Below, piece after piece: positions 24,926 to 32,845 of a DNA stretch of 64,000 nt. How positions within the stretch are numbered: position 1 is the stretch's first letter; the number at the start of each line of letters is the position of its first letter. The stretch covers positions 1 through 64,000 of the forward strand of contig DATMRF010000045.1 of the NCBI GenBank assembly GCA_035566435.1, given 5' to 3'. Both the position numbers and the translations under genes were made by a program. Origin of the DNA: DATMRF01 sp035566435 (GTDB taxonomy: Bacteria > Verrucomicrobiota > Verrucomicrobiia > Limisphaerales > UBA8199). The notes under the pieces were generated by a model, which was not told the origin of the DNA, did no database searches, and worked only from the letters and a program-made list of their open reading frames with translations.

Positions 24926-25238
24926 GGCGATTTCTCGATTCGATTCCGATTTGCGCTCACCTTCTCACCTTCACGTGGCGGCCTCAAGCTTGAACCCCAC
25001 GTGTCCTCCCAGCTCAGAGTTCAGCGTTCAGCGTTCAGTTTCTCGCCCCGTCTTAGCGCTTTCACCTTTTTGATGTCTTAACGATGCAACGGTGATCGCT
25101 GCCACTATCGAGCAGGATTCCCCTTCCGCGTATTCCAGGTATTTCGCGGTTTGAGCGTTCGGAGTGACGGGGAAAACCCTTGCACCCATAACCTCAGTCG
25201 ATTAATTTGCGCGGCGCTTTCAGTTCGGCCCCGCCCGT

Positions 25239-25418
25239 GGGTTGGTAGCTCAGTCGGTAGAGCAGCCCCAAAAGCCTTCCGGGTTGGTCCTGGGTCCGGG
25301 GCCGGATGATTCTTGTAAAGTTCTATGTGGGTTGGTAGCTCAGTCGGTAGAGCAGCCCCGAAAGCCTTCGGGGTTGGTCGTAGGTCCGGGGCCGGGTGAT
25401 TTTTGTAAAGTTCTATGT
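25239..25418 (+). repeat. Two 90-bp tandem pseudo-tRNA units preceding tRNA-Lys
   Basis: Units 25239-25328 and 25329-25418 each begin with GGGTTGGTAGCTCAGTCGG and continue with the exact tRNA-Lys 5' half through AGCAG. The anticodon arm is then replaced by CCCCGAAAGCCTTCGGGG (slightly changed in unit 1). A degenerate T-arm region and a spacer TTGTAAAGTTCTATGT follow. The real tRNA starts at 25419, exactly 90 bp further on. The loop between the CCCC/GGGG stems is 10 nt instead of 7, so these are not normal tRNAs. Confidence 0.85.
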
Positions 25419-25494
25419 GGGTTGGTAGCTCAGTCGGTAGAGCAGCGGCCTTTTAAGCCGTTGGTCGCGGGTTCGAGTCCCGCCCAACCCACCA
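25419..25494 (+). tRNA. tRNA-Lys (anticodon UUU)
   Basis: A 76-nt cloverleaf including encoded CCA. The acceptor stem is GGGTTGG/CCAACCC with discriminator A. The D-arm contains AGCTCAGTCGGTAGAGC. The anticodon stem is GCGGC/GCCGT with loop CTTTTAA (anticodon TTT), and the T-arm is GCGGGTTCGAGTCCCGC. It is the only copy in the array with a normal 7-nt anticodon loop. A weak promoter-like TTGCAC (25180) and ATTAAT (25201) lie upstream of the whole array. Confidence 0.95.
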
Positions 25495-25511
25495 CTTGTT
25501 TCCAATCCTCA

Positions 25512-25775
25512 ATGGCCTGGGTTTACATACTCCGCAGCGATTCCGGGCGCTATTACATCGGGTCCACCACGGATTTAGACCGGCGTTTAAATGAGCATCG
25601 TCGCGGCCATACCCACACTACGAAACGGCTGGGCGGTGGACTCGAAGTTGCGGCTGCGCTGGAGCTGCCTCACCTCGACGACGCCCGCGCTTTAGAGCGT
25701 GAGCTGAAAGGAAAAAAGAACCCTCGCCTGGCGCTCCACCTCCTGCGTCAGCGGGCCGACTCAGCCAGCCGGTAG
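25512..25775 (+). CDS. GIY-YIG nuclease-domain protein, array copy 1
   Basis: An 87-residue single-domain protein of the UPF0213/COG2827 type. WVYILRSDSGRYYIGSTTDL holds the GIY and YIG equivalents (YIL and YYIG). It is followed by RRLNEHRRGHTHTTKR with the catalytic Arg region and by the Glu of ALERELKGKK. The ATG lies 17 nt after the CCA end of tRNA-Lys without a Shine-Dalgarno sequence. The stop TAG is the TAG of the tRNA D-arm word GGTAGAGC. Members of this family are probable endonucleases of unknown target. Expression could come from the tRNA transcript after 3' processing, which is inference. Confidence 0.85.
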   Translation: MAWVYILRSDSGRYYIGSTTDLDRRLNEHRRGHTHTTKRLGGGLEVAAALELPHLDDARALERELKGKKNPRLALHLLRQRADSASR

Positions 25776-25832
25776 AGCAGCCCCGAAAGCTTTCGGGGTT
25801 GGTCGCGGGTTCGAGTCCCGCCCAACCCACCA
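25758..25832 (+). pseudogene. Pseudo-tRNA-Lys with hairpin in place of the anticodon arm (copy 1)
   Basis: A degraded 5' part (GACTCAGCCAGCCGGTAGAGC) is followed by CCCCGAAAGCTTTCGGGG and an intact tRNA-Lys variable region, T-arm and acceptor 3' strand with CCA. The acceptor 5' strand is lost to the ORF. It cannot be a decoding tRNA but keeps features that RNase Z or CCA enzymes could see. Confidence 0.8.
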
Positions 25833-25849
25833 CTCGTTTCCAATCCTCA

Positions 25850-26113
25850 ATGGCCTGGGTTTACATACTCCGCAGCGATTCCGGGCGCTATTACATCGGG
25901 TCTACCACGGATTTAGACCGGCGTTTAAATGAGCATCGTCGCGGCCATACCCACACTACGAAACGGCTGGGCGGTGGACTGGAAGTTGCGGCTGCGCTGG
26001 AGCTGCCCCAACTCGCCGACGCCCGCGCTTTAGAGCGTGAGCTGAAAGGCAAAAAGAACCCTCGCCTGGCGCTCCACCTCCTGCGTCAGCGGGCCGACTC
26101 AGCCAGCCGGTAG
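25850..26113 (+). CDS. GIY-YIG nuclease-domain protein, array copy 2
   Basis: An 87-residue near-identical duplicate of the ORF at 25512, with the same GIY-YIG motifs (VYILRSDSGRYYIGST), the same 17-nt distance from the upstream CCA and the same TAG stop inside a tRNA D-arm remnant. The visible protein differences lie in one stretch: copy 1 reads LPHLDDARAL and copy 2 LPQLADARAL. The near identity of the copies implies recent tandem duplication or gene conversion. The intact frame in both copies suggests that the protein is or recently was functional. Confidence 0.85.
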   Translation: MAWVYILRSDSGRYYIGSTTDLDRRLNEHRRGHTHTTKRLGGGLEVAAALELPQLADARALERELKGKKNPRLALHLLRQRADSASR

Positions 26114-26170
26114 AGCAGCCCCGAAAGCTTTCGGGGTTGGTCGCGGGTTCGAGTCCCGCCCAACCCACCA
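26096..26170 (+). pseudogene. Pseudo-tRNA-Lys with hairpin in place of the anticodon arm (copy 2)
   Basis: The same structure as 25758-25832, displaced by 338 bp: D-arm remnant, the 18-nt palindrome CCCCGAAAGCTTTCGGGG, and an intact tRNA-Lys 3' half with CCA. Confidence 0.8.
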
Positions 26171-26187
26171 CTTGTTTCCAATCCTCA

Positions 26188-26325
26188 ATGGCCTGGGTTT
26201 ACATACTCCGCAGCGATTCCGGGCGCTATTACATCGGGTCCACCACGGATTTAGGCCGGCGTTTAAATGAGCATCGTCGCGGCCATACCCACGGCAAAAT
26301 TTCCCGCCTGAATCCCTCCATATAA
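26188..26325 (+). pseudogene. Truncated GIY-YIG ORF, array copy 3
   Basis: A 45-residue ORF that matches copies 1 and 2 through NEHRRGHTH and then diverges to GKISRLNPSI and a stop. The GIY-YIG motif is present but the rest of the domain is missing. It marks the right end of the array, where unrelated AT-richer sequence begins. Confidence 0.85.
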
Positions 26326-27185
26326 CTTAATTTTGGCAAGACTTATGCTGCTTTTCATGCCATGAAGTAAAACTGAAAGGAGGCTCGAAGCCAAAAAAAC
26401 AACCGAGTCGTCACCCATACCTCCACAGTTGGAGCCGCCAGGCGCTCAGGCATCCGTGGGTCCGCCGCTCCGTGCCCCAGTGCGTCCTAACCCACGCACT
26501 CAGGCCAAGGGCGTCCCTCACCATTCTGCCCATCCGCCGCGCTCCACTCGCCCTCGGGCTATTGCCCATCGGCGATTGGCGATTTGGGTCAACTCACTAT
26601 CCACCAATCCACCAATCCACCAATCCAGCGCCCCATCACTCCATCACTCCACGAGTTCATCCGAGTTCATCCGAGTTCATCCGAGTTAAAAAACCAAAAA
26701 CCGCCAAGTTAAGCAGTTCACTCATCTTTAAACCGCTCCTGACTCACGTGCTTTTCGCCACGTCTCGAGTGAGGCGTAGCGCCGTTCTTTGACAATTTAA
26801 TCCAACAAGGCCTGCCCAGCTCGCACCCCGAGGAGGGGCCGGAGCACCCGCTCCGGCCCCCCTTGGCTGGCAACTCCTTTTCCAGGCCCATCTCAGTCCG
26901 ACCACCCGAGGCCGCTGGGCCGCTCCTGGCAGATGCGCCACCCTCCGTCAACGCTCCACCACGGCGTTGAGGGTCACCGCGACTGATGCCGATCGCACGG
27001 GCGTGGGAGTCAATCGAGCAGATGTCTGTCGCATTCGTTCCCGCGCCCTTCTCGCGGTAACCGGTTACCCCGGGCCATCCCTGGGCCTGGGACCGGGGAA
27101 TCCCCGGGGGAGGGTTTGGGACTAGCCCCGGGGCAAAACCGCCCTTGGGGGCACCGGGCCTGCTGATTACGCGTCAGTCACATTT
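26326..27185. other. 860-bp intergenic region with short tandem repeats
   Basis: No believable gene. It holds CCACCAATC repeats near 26600-26630, ATCACTCC repeats near 26636-26650 and three CGAGTTCATC decamers near 26652-26685. A promoter-like TTGACA (26791) lies further on, and a perfect 14-nt palindrome GGTAACCGGTTACC is at 27056-27069. From 27060 to 27160 there are several C- and G-tract palindromes such as CCCCGGG. The palindrome could be an operator for the secreted-protein gene at 27186. Confidence 0.5.
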
Positions 27186-27842
27186 ATGCGATTGAAAACA
27201 AAAAAGGTTGGTTGGGCGCGGCTCGGGCTGGCCGCCCTGTGGTTCGTGGGCGCCGACCTGGCCGAGGCCAAGTCCTCCTTTACCACCCTCACCGTGGACC
27301 CATCGCCGACGCTCACCGCTACCAGCGCGACCTATAGCGTGACCGTGACGAGAACCGGATCAGGGAACCTCCTGGCGAACCTGGCTTGTGTGAACCTGCC
27401 GGCGGGGGCAACGGCCACCTTTTCAACCAACCCGGTCCGGTTTACCGGCCAATCGCCGCTATCCAACACGGTAACTCTCACGATATCATTCGCCGCGGGC
27501 CTGCCTTCCGGGCCATACACCTTCGCTGTGATCGGAGATGACACGGTGACGCGCATCACCACAACGGTTAACAGCGCGACCGGCCCCGGGGGCTCAGTTA
27601 CAAGCCCCTCCCCGCCTACGCTGACCGCGCTTTCCGTGCAGGGCACCGGCACGCAACTTACCGGGCAGGGCGGCCCGGGCGGTCTCTATCAGGTGCAAGC
27701 CACCTCGGACCTGGGGATACCATCGTGGTCGGTGCTCGGGACTACTACCGCCGACCCGACCGGCGTCTTTGCGTTCACGGACCCGGCCGCTGCCAGCTAC
27801 CCGACCCGGTTCTACCGCGCCATGCTGATCTCCTTCCCTTGA
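27186..27842 (+). CDS. Secreted protein with Ig-like and verrucomicrobial C-terminal beta domain
   Basis: A 218-residue protein with a signal peptide (basic MRLKTKK, then LGLAALWFVGADLAEA). Residues about 30-130 are Thr/Ser/Val-rich, like an Ig or CARDB-type beta sandwich. Residues about 150-216 form a domain seen in many secreted proteins of this phylum, with YQVQATSDLGIPSWSVLG and FTDPAAASYPTRFYRA. The same style of ending (LERTTDFRVWAAT...VFYRV) occurs in the riboswitch-controlled protein at 57799. There are no catalytic residues; it is probably a surface or extracellular binding protein. The gene stands alone. Confidence 0.75.
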   Translation: MRLKTKKVGWARLGLAALWFVGADLAEAKSSFTTLTVDPSPTLTATSATYSVTVTRTGSGNLLANLACVNLPAGATATFSTNPVRFTGQSPLSNTVTLTISFAAGLPSGPYTFAVIGDDTVTRITTTVNSATGPGGSVTSPSPPTLTALSVQGTGTQLTGQGGPGGLYQVQATSDLGIPSWSVLGTTTADPTGVFAFTDPAAASYPTRFYRAMLISFP

Positions 27843-27863
27843 GCTGCTCCCGAACATTACGCC

Positions 27864-28020
27864 GTTAACGCAAAGACGCACAGCTGCAGAGGCGCAAAGG
27901 CAGGAACCGGGTTTAACCTCGGAAGAAGAGGTTACGTTCCAGTGACTTCAGCGAACACGGTTTTCGGCTTCGAATTCCTCAGACCCTTTGCGTCTTTGCC
28001 TCTTTGCGCCTTTGCGTTAA
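27864..28020. repeat. Element bounded by inverted TTAACGCAAAG / CTTTGCGTTAA
   Basis: Perfect 11-bp inverted ends at 27865-27875 and 28010-28020, each continuing into CGCAAAG/CTTTGCG-type repeats, enclose about 135 bp without coding character. The same words occur at 8143-8171. It may be a small non-autonomous element. Confidence 0.55.
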
Positions 28021-28057
28021 GCCTCTGCGTTGAGGACTTCGACTGAATGGATACGGC

Positions 28058-28324
28058 TCAGTGGTGGCCCAGGAGCCCACCCAGAAGACCGAGGGCAAGC
28101 GCGGCAAACGCGAACAGGACACCTAGCACCAATAGTATAGTTCCGATGATTCCGCAGATGCGACCCGCGTTCGTCAGGGACCGGCCGCTTGGGTCCATCG
28201 CGCCGGAATCCATTTGCTTCAGATCGCCGGTTCCCATGACCCAGGCGACGATGCCAAGCGGGGCGCAGATCACCAGGCTGAGAATCCCGAAGACTAGAAT
28301 GAGAGTACCGTGGTGTGGTTTCAT
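28058..28324 (-). CDS. DUF4190-like small membrane protein
   Basis: An 88-residue protein with two membrane segments: LILVFGILSLVICAPLGIVAWVMG (about residues 7-30) and IIGTILLVLGVLFAFAALAL (about 58-78). The linker GDLKQMDSGAMDPSGRSLTNAGRI is typical of the DUF4190 family. Start chosen at ATG 28324 (MKPHHGT); an earlier in-frame start at 28363 is less family-like. The function is unknown. Confidence 0.8.
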   Translation of the reverse strand: MKPHHGTLILVFGILSLVICAPLGIVAWVMGTGDLKQMDSGAMDPSGRSLTNAGRICGIIGTILLVLGVLFAFAALALGLLGGLLGHH

Positions 28325-28448
28325 AATAGGGTTCAACTTTGCCAAGGTGAATAGGCCAACCAAGGCCGGCCTGCAAGCGCCAAATCACGAACGAAAATCC
28401 CAGTGCCCATCAGCCTTCATCCGTGCTTCGAGCTGGCCCCGCCAAAAC

Positions 28449-29651
28449 TCAATAAAGGAGGTAAGGCCTGCGGGTCTCTCCCCACGTGCGCTCGTCAGCA
28501 GTTAGCCTGTTATCAAAATCCTCCGCCTCGGCGGAAACGTTGTCCACCCATTCCCGAAGAAACGTGCCGCCGCTTAACAGGTCGATCGCCAGCCGGCCCG
28601 TCTCGTATTCGTACTCGAACCGATGCCACAGCTCATAATCCGGGTATTCCAGCCGGATGGCCTTCAAGAGCAGCGCGCCGAGCCTATAGGGCCGGAAGTG
28701 CTCGGGCCGGTAGCCCGAGTAATCGGTGTGAACCTGCACGCCGGAACACAGCTTGCCCTTATGTTTCTGGAAGGTCGGTTCAAAATAGCAGCGACGCAGT
28801 TGGCAACCCGTAAGCCATTCCGGGGCGAAGTCCTGCGCCTGCCGCAGGACCCGGTCGAAGTCGATGTCCGGCGCGCCGACCATCTCCAGCGGGTGCGTCG
28901 TCCCTCGCCCCTCGGAAAGCGTCGTCCCCTCGAACAACACGGTGCCGGGGAAGCAGCGGGTCATGTTCAGGCAGGAAGCGTTTGGACTCGGGTTCACCCA
29001 CGGCAACTCGAACACCGGCCAACCGTAACCTGGCGGAGCGTCCGGTTGGTAACCGACCATCGCGATCACGCGCAGGCCCAGTTTGATTCCCCGGAGCGCC
29101 ACATACCATTGCGCGAACTCGCCGAGCGTCAGCCCATGCCGCATGAGCACCGGCCCCACGCCCACGAAACTCTCCCACCCCGGCTCCAGGATTGTCCCCT
29201 CGATAGTCCGGCCCGCCGGGTTCGGCCGGTCCAGCACCCAGACGCTCTTGCCCGTCTCCGCTGCGGCTTCGATCACATAGGCCAGCGTCGTCAGGAACGT
29301 GTAGATGCGCGTGCCGATATCCTGAAGGTCCACCAGCACCACATCAAACGTGTCGAGCATGCGCGCGGTCGGACGGCGCACCTTGCCATACAAACTAAAC
29401 ACCGGGATGCGCAGCGCTGGATCTTCGTAATCCTCCGACTCGATCATGTTGTCCTGTTTGTCGCCGCGCATGCCGTGCTGGGGGCCCAGCGCGGCGGTCA
29501 ATCGGAGGTCGGGACAGGCGGCCAGGGCGTCGAGCACATGCTGGCCCTCACGGGTGACAGACGCCGGATGGCCCAGCAGCGCCACGCGCCGTCCCTGCAA
29601 TGCGCCGCGCACACTGGCGTCTTCCAGGAGGCGCTCAACACCAAGTTTCAT
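28449..29651 (-). CDS. DUF1343 / NamZ-like exo-beta-N-acetylmuramidase (GH171)
   Basis: A 400-residue protein covering the whole DUF1343 family. Motifs are LGHPASVTREGQH near the start, ALGPQHGMRGDKQDNM, DLQDIGTRIYTFLTTL, LDRPNPAGR, and LSEGRGTTHPLE near the middle. The NamZ enzyme of Bacillus removes terminal MurNAc from peptidoglycan fragments. Start chosen at ATG 29651 (MKLGVERLL); no signal peptide is visible, so it is probably cytoplasmic or exported in another way, and a recycling role is plausible. It overlaps a long opposite-strand ORF that is only its shadow. Confidence 0.9.
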   Translation of the reverse strand: MKLGVERLLEDASVRGALQGRRVALLGHPASVTREGQHVLDALAACPDLRLTAALGPQHGMRGDKQDNMIESEDYEDPALRIPVFSLYGKVRRPTARMLDTFDVVLVDLQDIGTRIYTFLTTLAYVIEAAAETGKSVWVLDRPNPAGRTIEGTILEPGWESFVGVGPVLMRHGLTLGEFAQWYVALRGIKLGLRVIAMVGYQPDAPPGYGWPVFELPWVNPSPNASCLNMTRCFPGTVLFEGTTLSEGRGTTHPLEMVGAPDIDFDRVLRQAQDFAPEWLTGCQLRRCYFEPTFQKHKGKLCSGVQVHTDYSGYRPEHFRPYRLGALLLKAIRLEYPDYELWHRFEYEYETGRLAIDLLSGGTFLREWVDNVSAEAEDFDNRLTADERTWGETRRPYLLY

Positions 29652-29792
29652 GGTCGGGAAGGGAATTTGGCAGGGCAATCCGGGCTGAGCGAGCCATTTA
29701 ACCCGATCACGCTGCGGCAGGGCAAAAGCGGCGTAGCCGCCAACGCGGGCCGTCGAGACGGCGTCGGACCGGCCGGTTTGCCGTCACCCGCC

Positions 29793-30194
29793 TTACTTCC
29801 GGCTATAGTTGAGATTCAGCTTGTAGCGCAGAAGGATCTGGCAGGGCGCCCGCTCCAAACTGCCCTTCCGGTGCCAGCCCTGGCAGCGGATTTCGCCTAC
29901 CGCCACCTTGCGGCGGCCTGCCACCGCAGTTGCAAGCACTTCGCTGAGATCAAAATCACCGCCCACACATTCCCCGCTCGGGCAAACAAAACAAAAGGCC
30001 GATTTTGCGTGTTCCACGTTAACTTTGTACTTCAATCCGCTGTTCCGCGCCTGGCTGTGGGTATCGATGTGTTCAAGGTCCACCGTCAAGGTTTTCAATT
30101 GGGGAAACTTCTCCGCCAGGCTGACGGAATCCTTGGCGCGCTGGCTCTGCCGCAGGCGGTGTTCCGCCCGCGGATTGCTTTTGCGAGTGTGCAT
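29793..30194 (-). CDS. Conserved-looking hypothetical protein with cysteine cluster
   Basis: A 133-residue protein with a basic N-terminus (MHTRKSNPR) and cysteines in FCFVCPSGECVGGDFDLSE, EIRCQGW and APCQILL that could bind zinc. The motifs SLAEKFPQLKTLTVDLEH and VNVEHAKSAF have regular amphipathic character. I recall similar uncharacterised proteins in related genomes but cannot name the family. There is no signal peptide, and no functional partner is evident next to it. Confidence 0.6.
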   Translation of the reverse strand: MHTRKSNPRAEHRLRQSQRAKDSVSLAEKFPQLKTLTVDLEHIDTHSQARNSGLKYKVNVEHAKSAFCFVCPSGECVGGDFDLSEVLATAVAGRRKVAVGEIRCQGWHRKGSLERAPCQILLRYKLNLNYSRK

Positions 30195-30496
30195 TATGAT
30201 TTGCCTCCGGTTGAGCTGGGAACCGCAGTTCCATCTCCGGTCAGGTTCCCAATGTACGATTGATTTTGCATAGACACGCTCATTCGAAAGAGCCTTGTGC
30301 GGCTCGCGGACTATCCGCGTCCGGCAGGTTTTAAACGATCAGTGAGGACGTTCACCTGAGGATTCACTGAGTCACGAAGGCGCCAATCTCTCCGAATGAG
30401 GCCCGAGGATAGCCGCCCGGAGGAAGAACGCAAGCAGCAAGTTCCCGCGGGGAAAATAGGCCGCACGATTCCTTCCAGTGGCTCCTCCTGCCACAT

Positions 30497-30534
30497 AAAT
30501 ACGGCGTTCCGGCCGGTTTCGGAACGCCGTATTT
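30497..30534. terminator. Perfect 15-bp hairpin in the 30195-30640 intergenic region
   Basis: AAATACGGCGTTCCG (30497-30511) and CGGAACGCCGTATTT (30520-30534) pair perfectly around an 8-nt loop. It looks terminator-like in either direction (A/T ends), yet the genes on both sides point away from it, so a leader or regulatory hairpin for the PH-like gene is equally possible. The rest of the 446-bp space shows nothing else. Confidence 0.55.
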
Positions 30535-30640
30535 GTCCCGCAGGGAAAAGTTTTGTCCTGCGCCTTGAAAATACTTCCGTCCGCGCGTGGGATCGGGCAA
30601 GTTGAGCACGTTACAAGAACTACTCGACACCAAACCTATT

Positions 30641-30961
30641 ATGGCATCTGAAGTCTTTCGAGCCAGCCGCTGGACCCGGGGCAATTTCCTCTTTCCCACC
30701 TACATCGAGGTGAGCGACAAATCAATCACGCGCCGCAAGCGGTCCTGGTTCAGCAAGGACGAGATCAACATCAGCATCAGCAAAGTAGCTTCCGTTCACA
30801 TCAAGACGGGCCTGATCTGGTCCGAGATCCTCATCGAATCCTCAGGCGGCACCGATCCGTTCCGCAGCCATGGCCACAGCAAGGGCGACGCGGTGCGCAT
30901 CAAGGAACTCATCGAAAATGCCCAGGCACAATTTGCAAGGCGGCCTGAGGGGCAGGAGTAA
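30641..30961 (+). CDS. PH-domain-like protein
   Basis: A 106-residue protein. EVFRASRWTRGNFLFPTYIEVSDKSITRRKR, then INISISKVASVHIKTGLIWSEILIESSGG and a C-terminal helix with AVRIKELIENAQ together match the bacterial PH-like (bPH_2) layout of beta strands capped by a helix. Start taken at ATG 30641; an in-frame GTG at 30587 exists. There is no membrane segment, unlike many bPH proteins. The role is unknown. Confidence 0.7.
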   Translation: MASEVFRASRWTRGNFLFPTYIEVSDKSITRRKRSWFSKDEINISISKVASVHIKTGLIWSEILIESSGGTDPFRSHGHSKGDAVRIKELIENAQAQFARRPEGQE

Positions 30962-31017
30962 GAGCGAGGCAGCGAAACGTGATGCGTGAACCGTGACACC
31001 TGACACTTGCCGCCCGG

Positions 31018-32319
31018 TCACGTCGCATCGAGCCGGCCGTAGTTCCTGATCTCGGGCCAAAGGGCGGCGACCACGAGCACCACGAGAATCGTGCCCACAC
31101 CGCCGGAGACGACCGAGACGATGGCACCGGTTGAAATAGCGTGCCCCATTACCGGGCCAAACCAGTGCGCGACAAAACCGGACTCGAAGCCGCCGAGTTC
31201 GTTCGAGGTGCCGATAAACAAGCTGTTAACCGCCGAAACGCGCCCCCGCTTTTCATCGGGAGTTAGCAGTTGCACCAGCGTATGGCGCACCACGACGCTG
31301 ACGTTATCCACGAAACCGCAGATAAACAGCATAACAAATGAAAGTGGAAACCAGCGGGAGAACCCGAAACCGATGGTCGCGAACCCGAAAACCGCCACGG
31401 CGTAGAGCAGCGTTCGGCCGGCCTTTTGCAAGGGAGGCCGATGCGCCAGGACCAGCGCGCATAACAGCGAACCGAGCGGCAGGGCCGCTTGCAGGAAACC
31501 CAGAATGGTGGGGCCGGCGTTGAGAATCTCCCTGGTGTAGACCGGCAGCAGCGTCGTGGCTCCGCCGAGCAGGACGGCGAACATATCCAGCGTGATGATC
31601 CCCAATATGATCGGACTGCCAAAAACGAATTTGAACCCGACGACGAGGTTGCGCAGCGTCATCTTTTCTTTGAGCGCCACGATGTGGCTCCGGCGCACAA
31701 AGCCGATGAGACCCACGCACAGGAACGAGGCGACAGCATTGAACGCATAGACCGGCGCCGCGTGATGACTCAGGGCGATCAGGGCGCCGCCCGCAGCCGG
31801 CCCGGCCACCGACGACAACTGAAAGCTGCCACTGCTCCAGGTAACGGCCCGGGAGAATTCCTGGCGGGAGACCAGGTGAGGCAGGAAGGCCGAACTGGCT
31901 GGCCAGAGAAACGTTCGCGCCGTCCCGGCGACGAACAGGCACGCGTAGATCCATTTGACGTCCGCCCGAAACGCCGAGATAAGCGTCAGTCCTACGCTGG
32001 CGACGCCGATGGCCAGGTTCATCAGGATGATGATGCGTTTGCGCTCGTAGTTGTCAGCTGCGTGCCCGGCGGGCAGGGTGAAGAGCACCATCGGCACCAT
32101 CTGAGTCAAACCCACGAGGCCGAGGGCCAGAGCGGAGCGAGTTCGGTCGTACAACTCCCAACCGACGGCTACCGTCAGCATCTGCTGGCCCAGCGAGGAG
32201 ATGAAGCGCGCGAGGAGATAGAGCAGCAGATCCCGGTTCCGCAGCACCGCGTACGGGTCATGCTTGGCGGTACGCGACGCCGGCGTCGCCGATTCAGAGG
32301 ATGCGCCCGGATTTGTCAC
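31018..32319 (-). CDS. MFS transporter (EntS-like, MFS_3/DHA3 type)
   Basis: A 433-residue inner-membrane protein with about 12 hydrophobic segments. FISSLGQQMLTVAVGWELYDRT in the first helix and AGHAADNYERKRIIILMN in loop 2-3 are typical of the enterobactin-exporter-like MFS_3 family, and TPDEKRGRVSAVNSLFIGTSNELG occurs in the second half. The start is GTG 32319. The substrate is unknown; relatives export siderophores or macrolides. It lies 52 nt downstream of infA in the same direction and may share its transcript. Confidence 0.88.
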   Translation of the reverse strand: MTNPGASSESATPASRTAKHDPYAVLRNRDLLLYLLARFISSLGQQMLTVAVGWELYDRTRSALALGLVGLTQMVPMVLFTLPAGHAADNYERKRIIILMNLAIGVASVGLTLISAFRADVKWIYACLFVAGTARTFLWPASSAFLPHLVSRQEFSRAVTWSSGSFQLSSVAGPAAGGALIALSHHAAPVYAFNAVASFLCVGLIGFVRRSHIVALKEKMTLRNLVVGFKFVFGSPIILGIITLDMFAVLLGGATTLLPVYTREILNAGPTILGFLQAALPLGSLLCALVLAHRPPLQKAGRTLLYAVAVFGFATIGFGFSRWFPLSFVMLFICGFVDNVSVVVRHTLVQLLTPDEKRGRVSAVNSLFIGTSNELGGFESGFVAHWFGPVMGHAISTGAIVSVVSGGVGTILVVLVVAALWPEIRNYGRLDAT

Positions 32320-32371
32320 TCTGAAGCCAATTATAGCTGGCTAAAGGCAAATGAGGAGATTCCTTTGGCCG

Positions 32372-32590
32372 CTACTTCAGCCGGTAGGTAATCCGCGCCT
32401 TGCTAAGGTCGTAAGGGGACATCTCGAGCCGGACCCGGTCGCCGACGGTCAGCCGCACGAAATGTTTGCGCATTTTGCCGGAGAGATGCGCGAGGACCTC
32501 GTGCTGGTTGTCCAGCTTGACCCGGAACATGGTGCCGGGAAGAACGATCGAAATCGTACCTTCGAGCTCAATCGGTTCTTCGTTACTCAT
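32372..32590 (-). CDS. infA: Translation initiation factor IF-1
   Basis: A 72-residue S1-like OB-fold protein of exact family length. EPIELEGTISIVLPGTMFRVKL, LAHLSGKMRKHFVRL and GDRVRLEMSPYDLSKARITYR match IF-1 (quoted in parts). It binds the ribosomal A site during initiation. It is not in a ribosomal-protein operon here. Confidence 0.97.
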   Translation of the reverse strand: MSNEEPIELEGTISIVLPGTMFRVKLDNQHEVLAHLSGKMRKHFVRLTVGDRVRLEMSPYDLSKARITYRLK

Positions 32591-32845
32591 GGGTTTGGCT
32601 TCTGAACGGATCGGGAATATCGCTGGTCAGCGCTCCCCCGACAGCTAAACATCCGATTGGTTCCATGCTTTGTTAATCGCTCTTGGACTGCTATCACCGC
32701 CGTCATGCTCGCCAGGCACGGAACAGTACGAACCTAAGCCCGACGCCACTGAACGGGGACACCAGCCATCATCCCGAGTAACGGCAGTCTATCTCATTTT
32801 CCCGCCGCAAAGCAAGGGTTTTAGTCGGCGGTCCGTAACTCGCCA

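Larger units (their letters stand above)
25471..26325 (+). repeat. 338-bp tandem array: tRNA 3' half + GIY-YIG ORF + pseudo-anticodon arm
   Basis: The T-arm start GTTCGAGTCC recurs at 25471, 25809 and 26147, exactly 338 bp apart. Each unit holds the tRNA-Lys 3' half ending in CCA, a 17-nt spacer, a GIY-YIG ORF, and then a D-arm remnant plus the palindrome CCCCGAAAGCTTTCGGGG that rebuilds a tRNA-like sequence. Units 1 and 2 are complete and nearly identical. Unit 3 breaks off inside the ORF after about 180 bp. Confidence 0.95.

Noticed and set aside
25956..26171. Minus-strand frame beginning MVGWAGLEPATNPES
   Set aside because: This is the antisense translation of the tRNA T-arm and acceptor end and a known source of false annotations.
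26326..27185. CRISPR-like short repeats (CCACCAATC, CGAGTTCATC)
   Set aside because: Repeats are directly adjacent without unique spacers and there are no cas genes; they are simple tandem repeats.
28623..30263. 546-residue open frame on the plus strand opposite the GH171 gene
   Set aside because: Spans two minus-strand genes and their gap, has no domain character, and the minus strand carries recognisable DUF1343 motifs.
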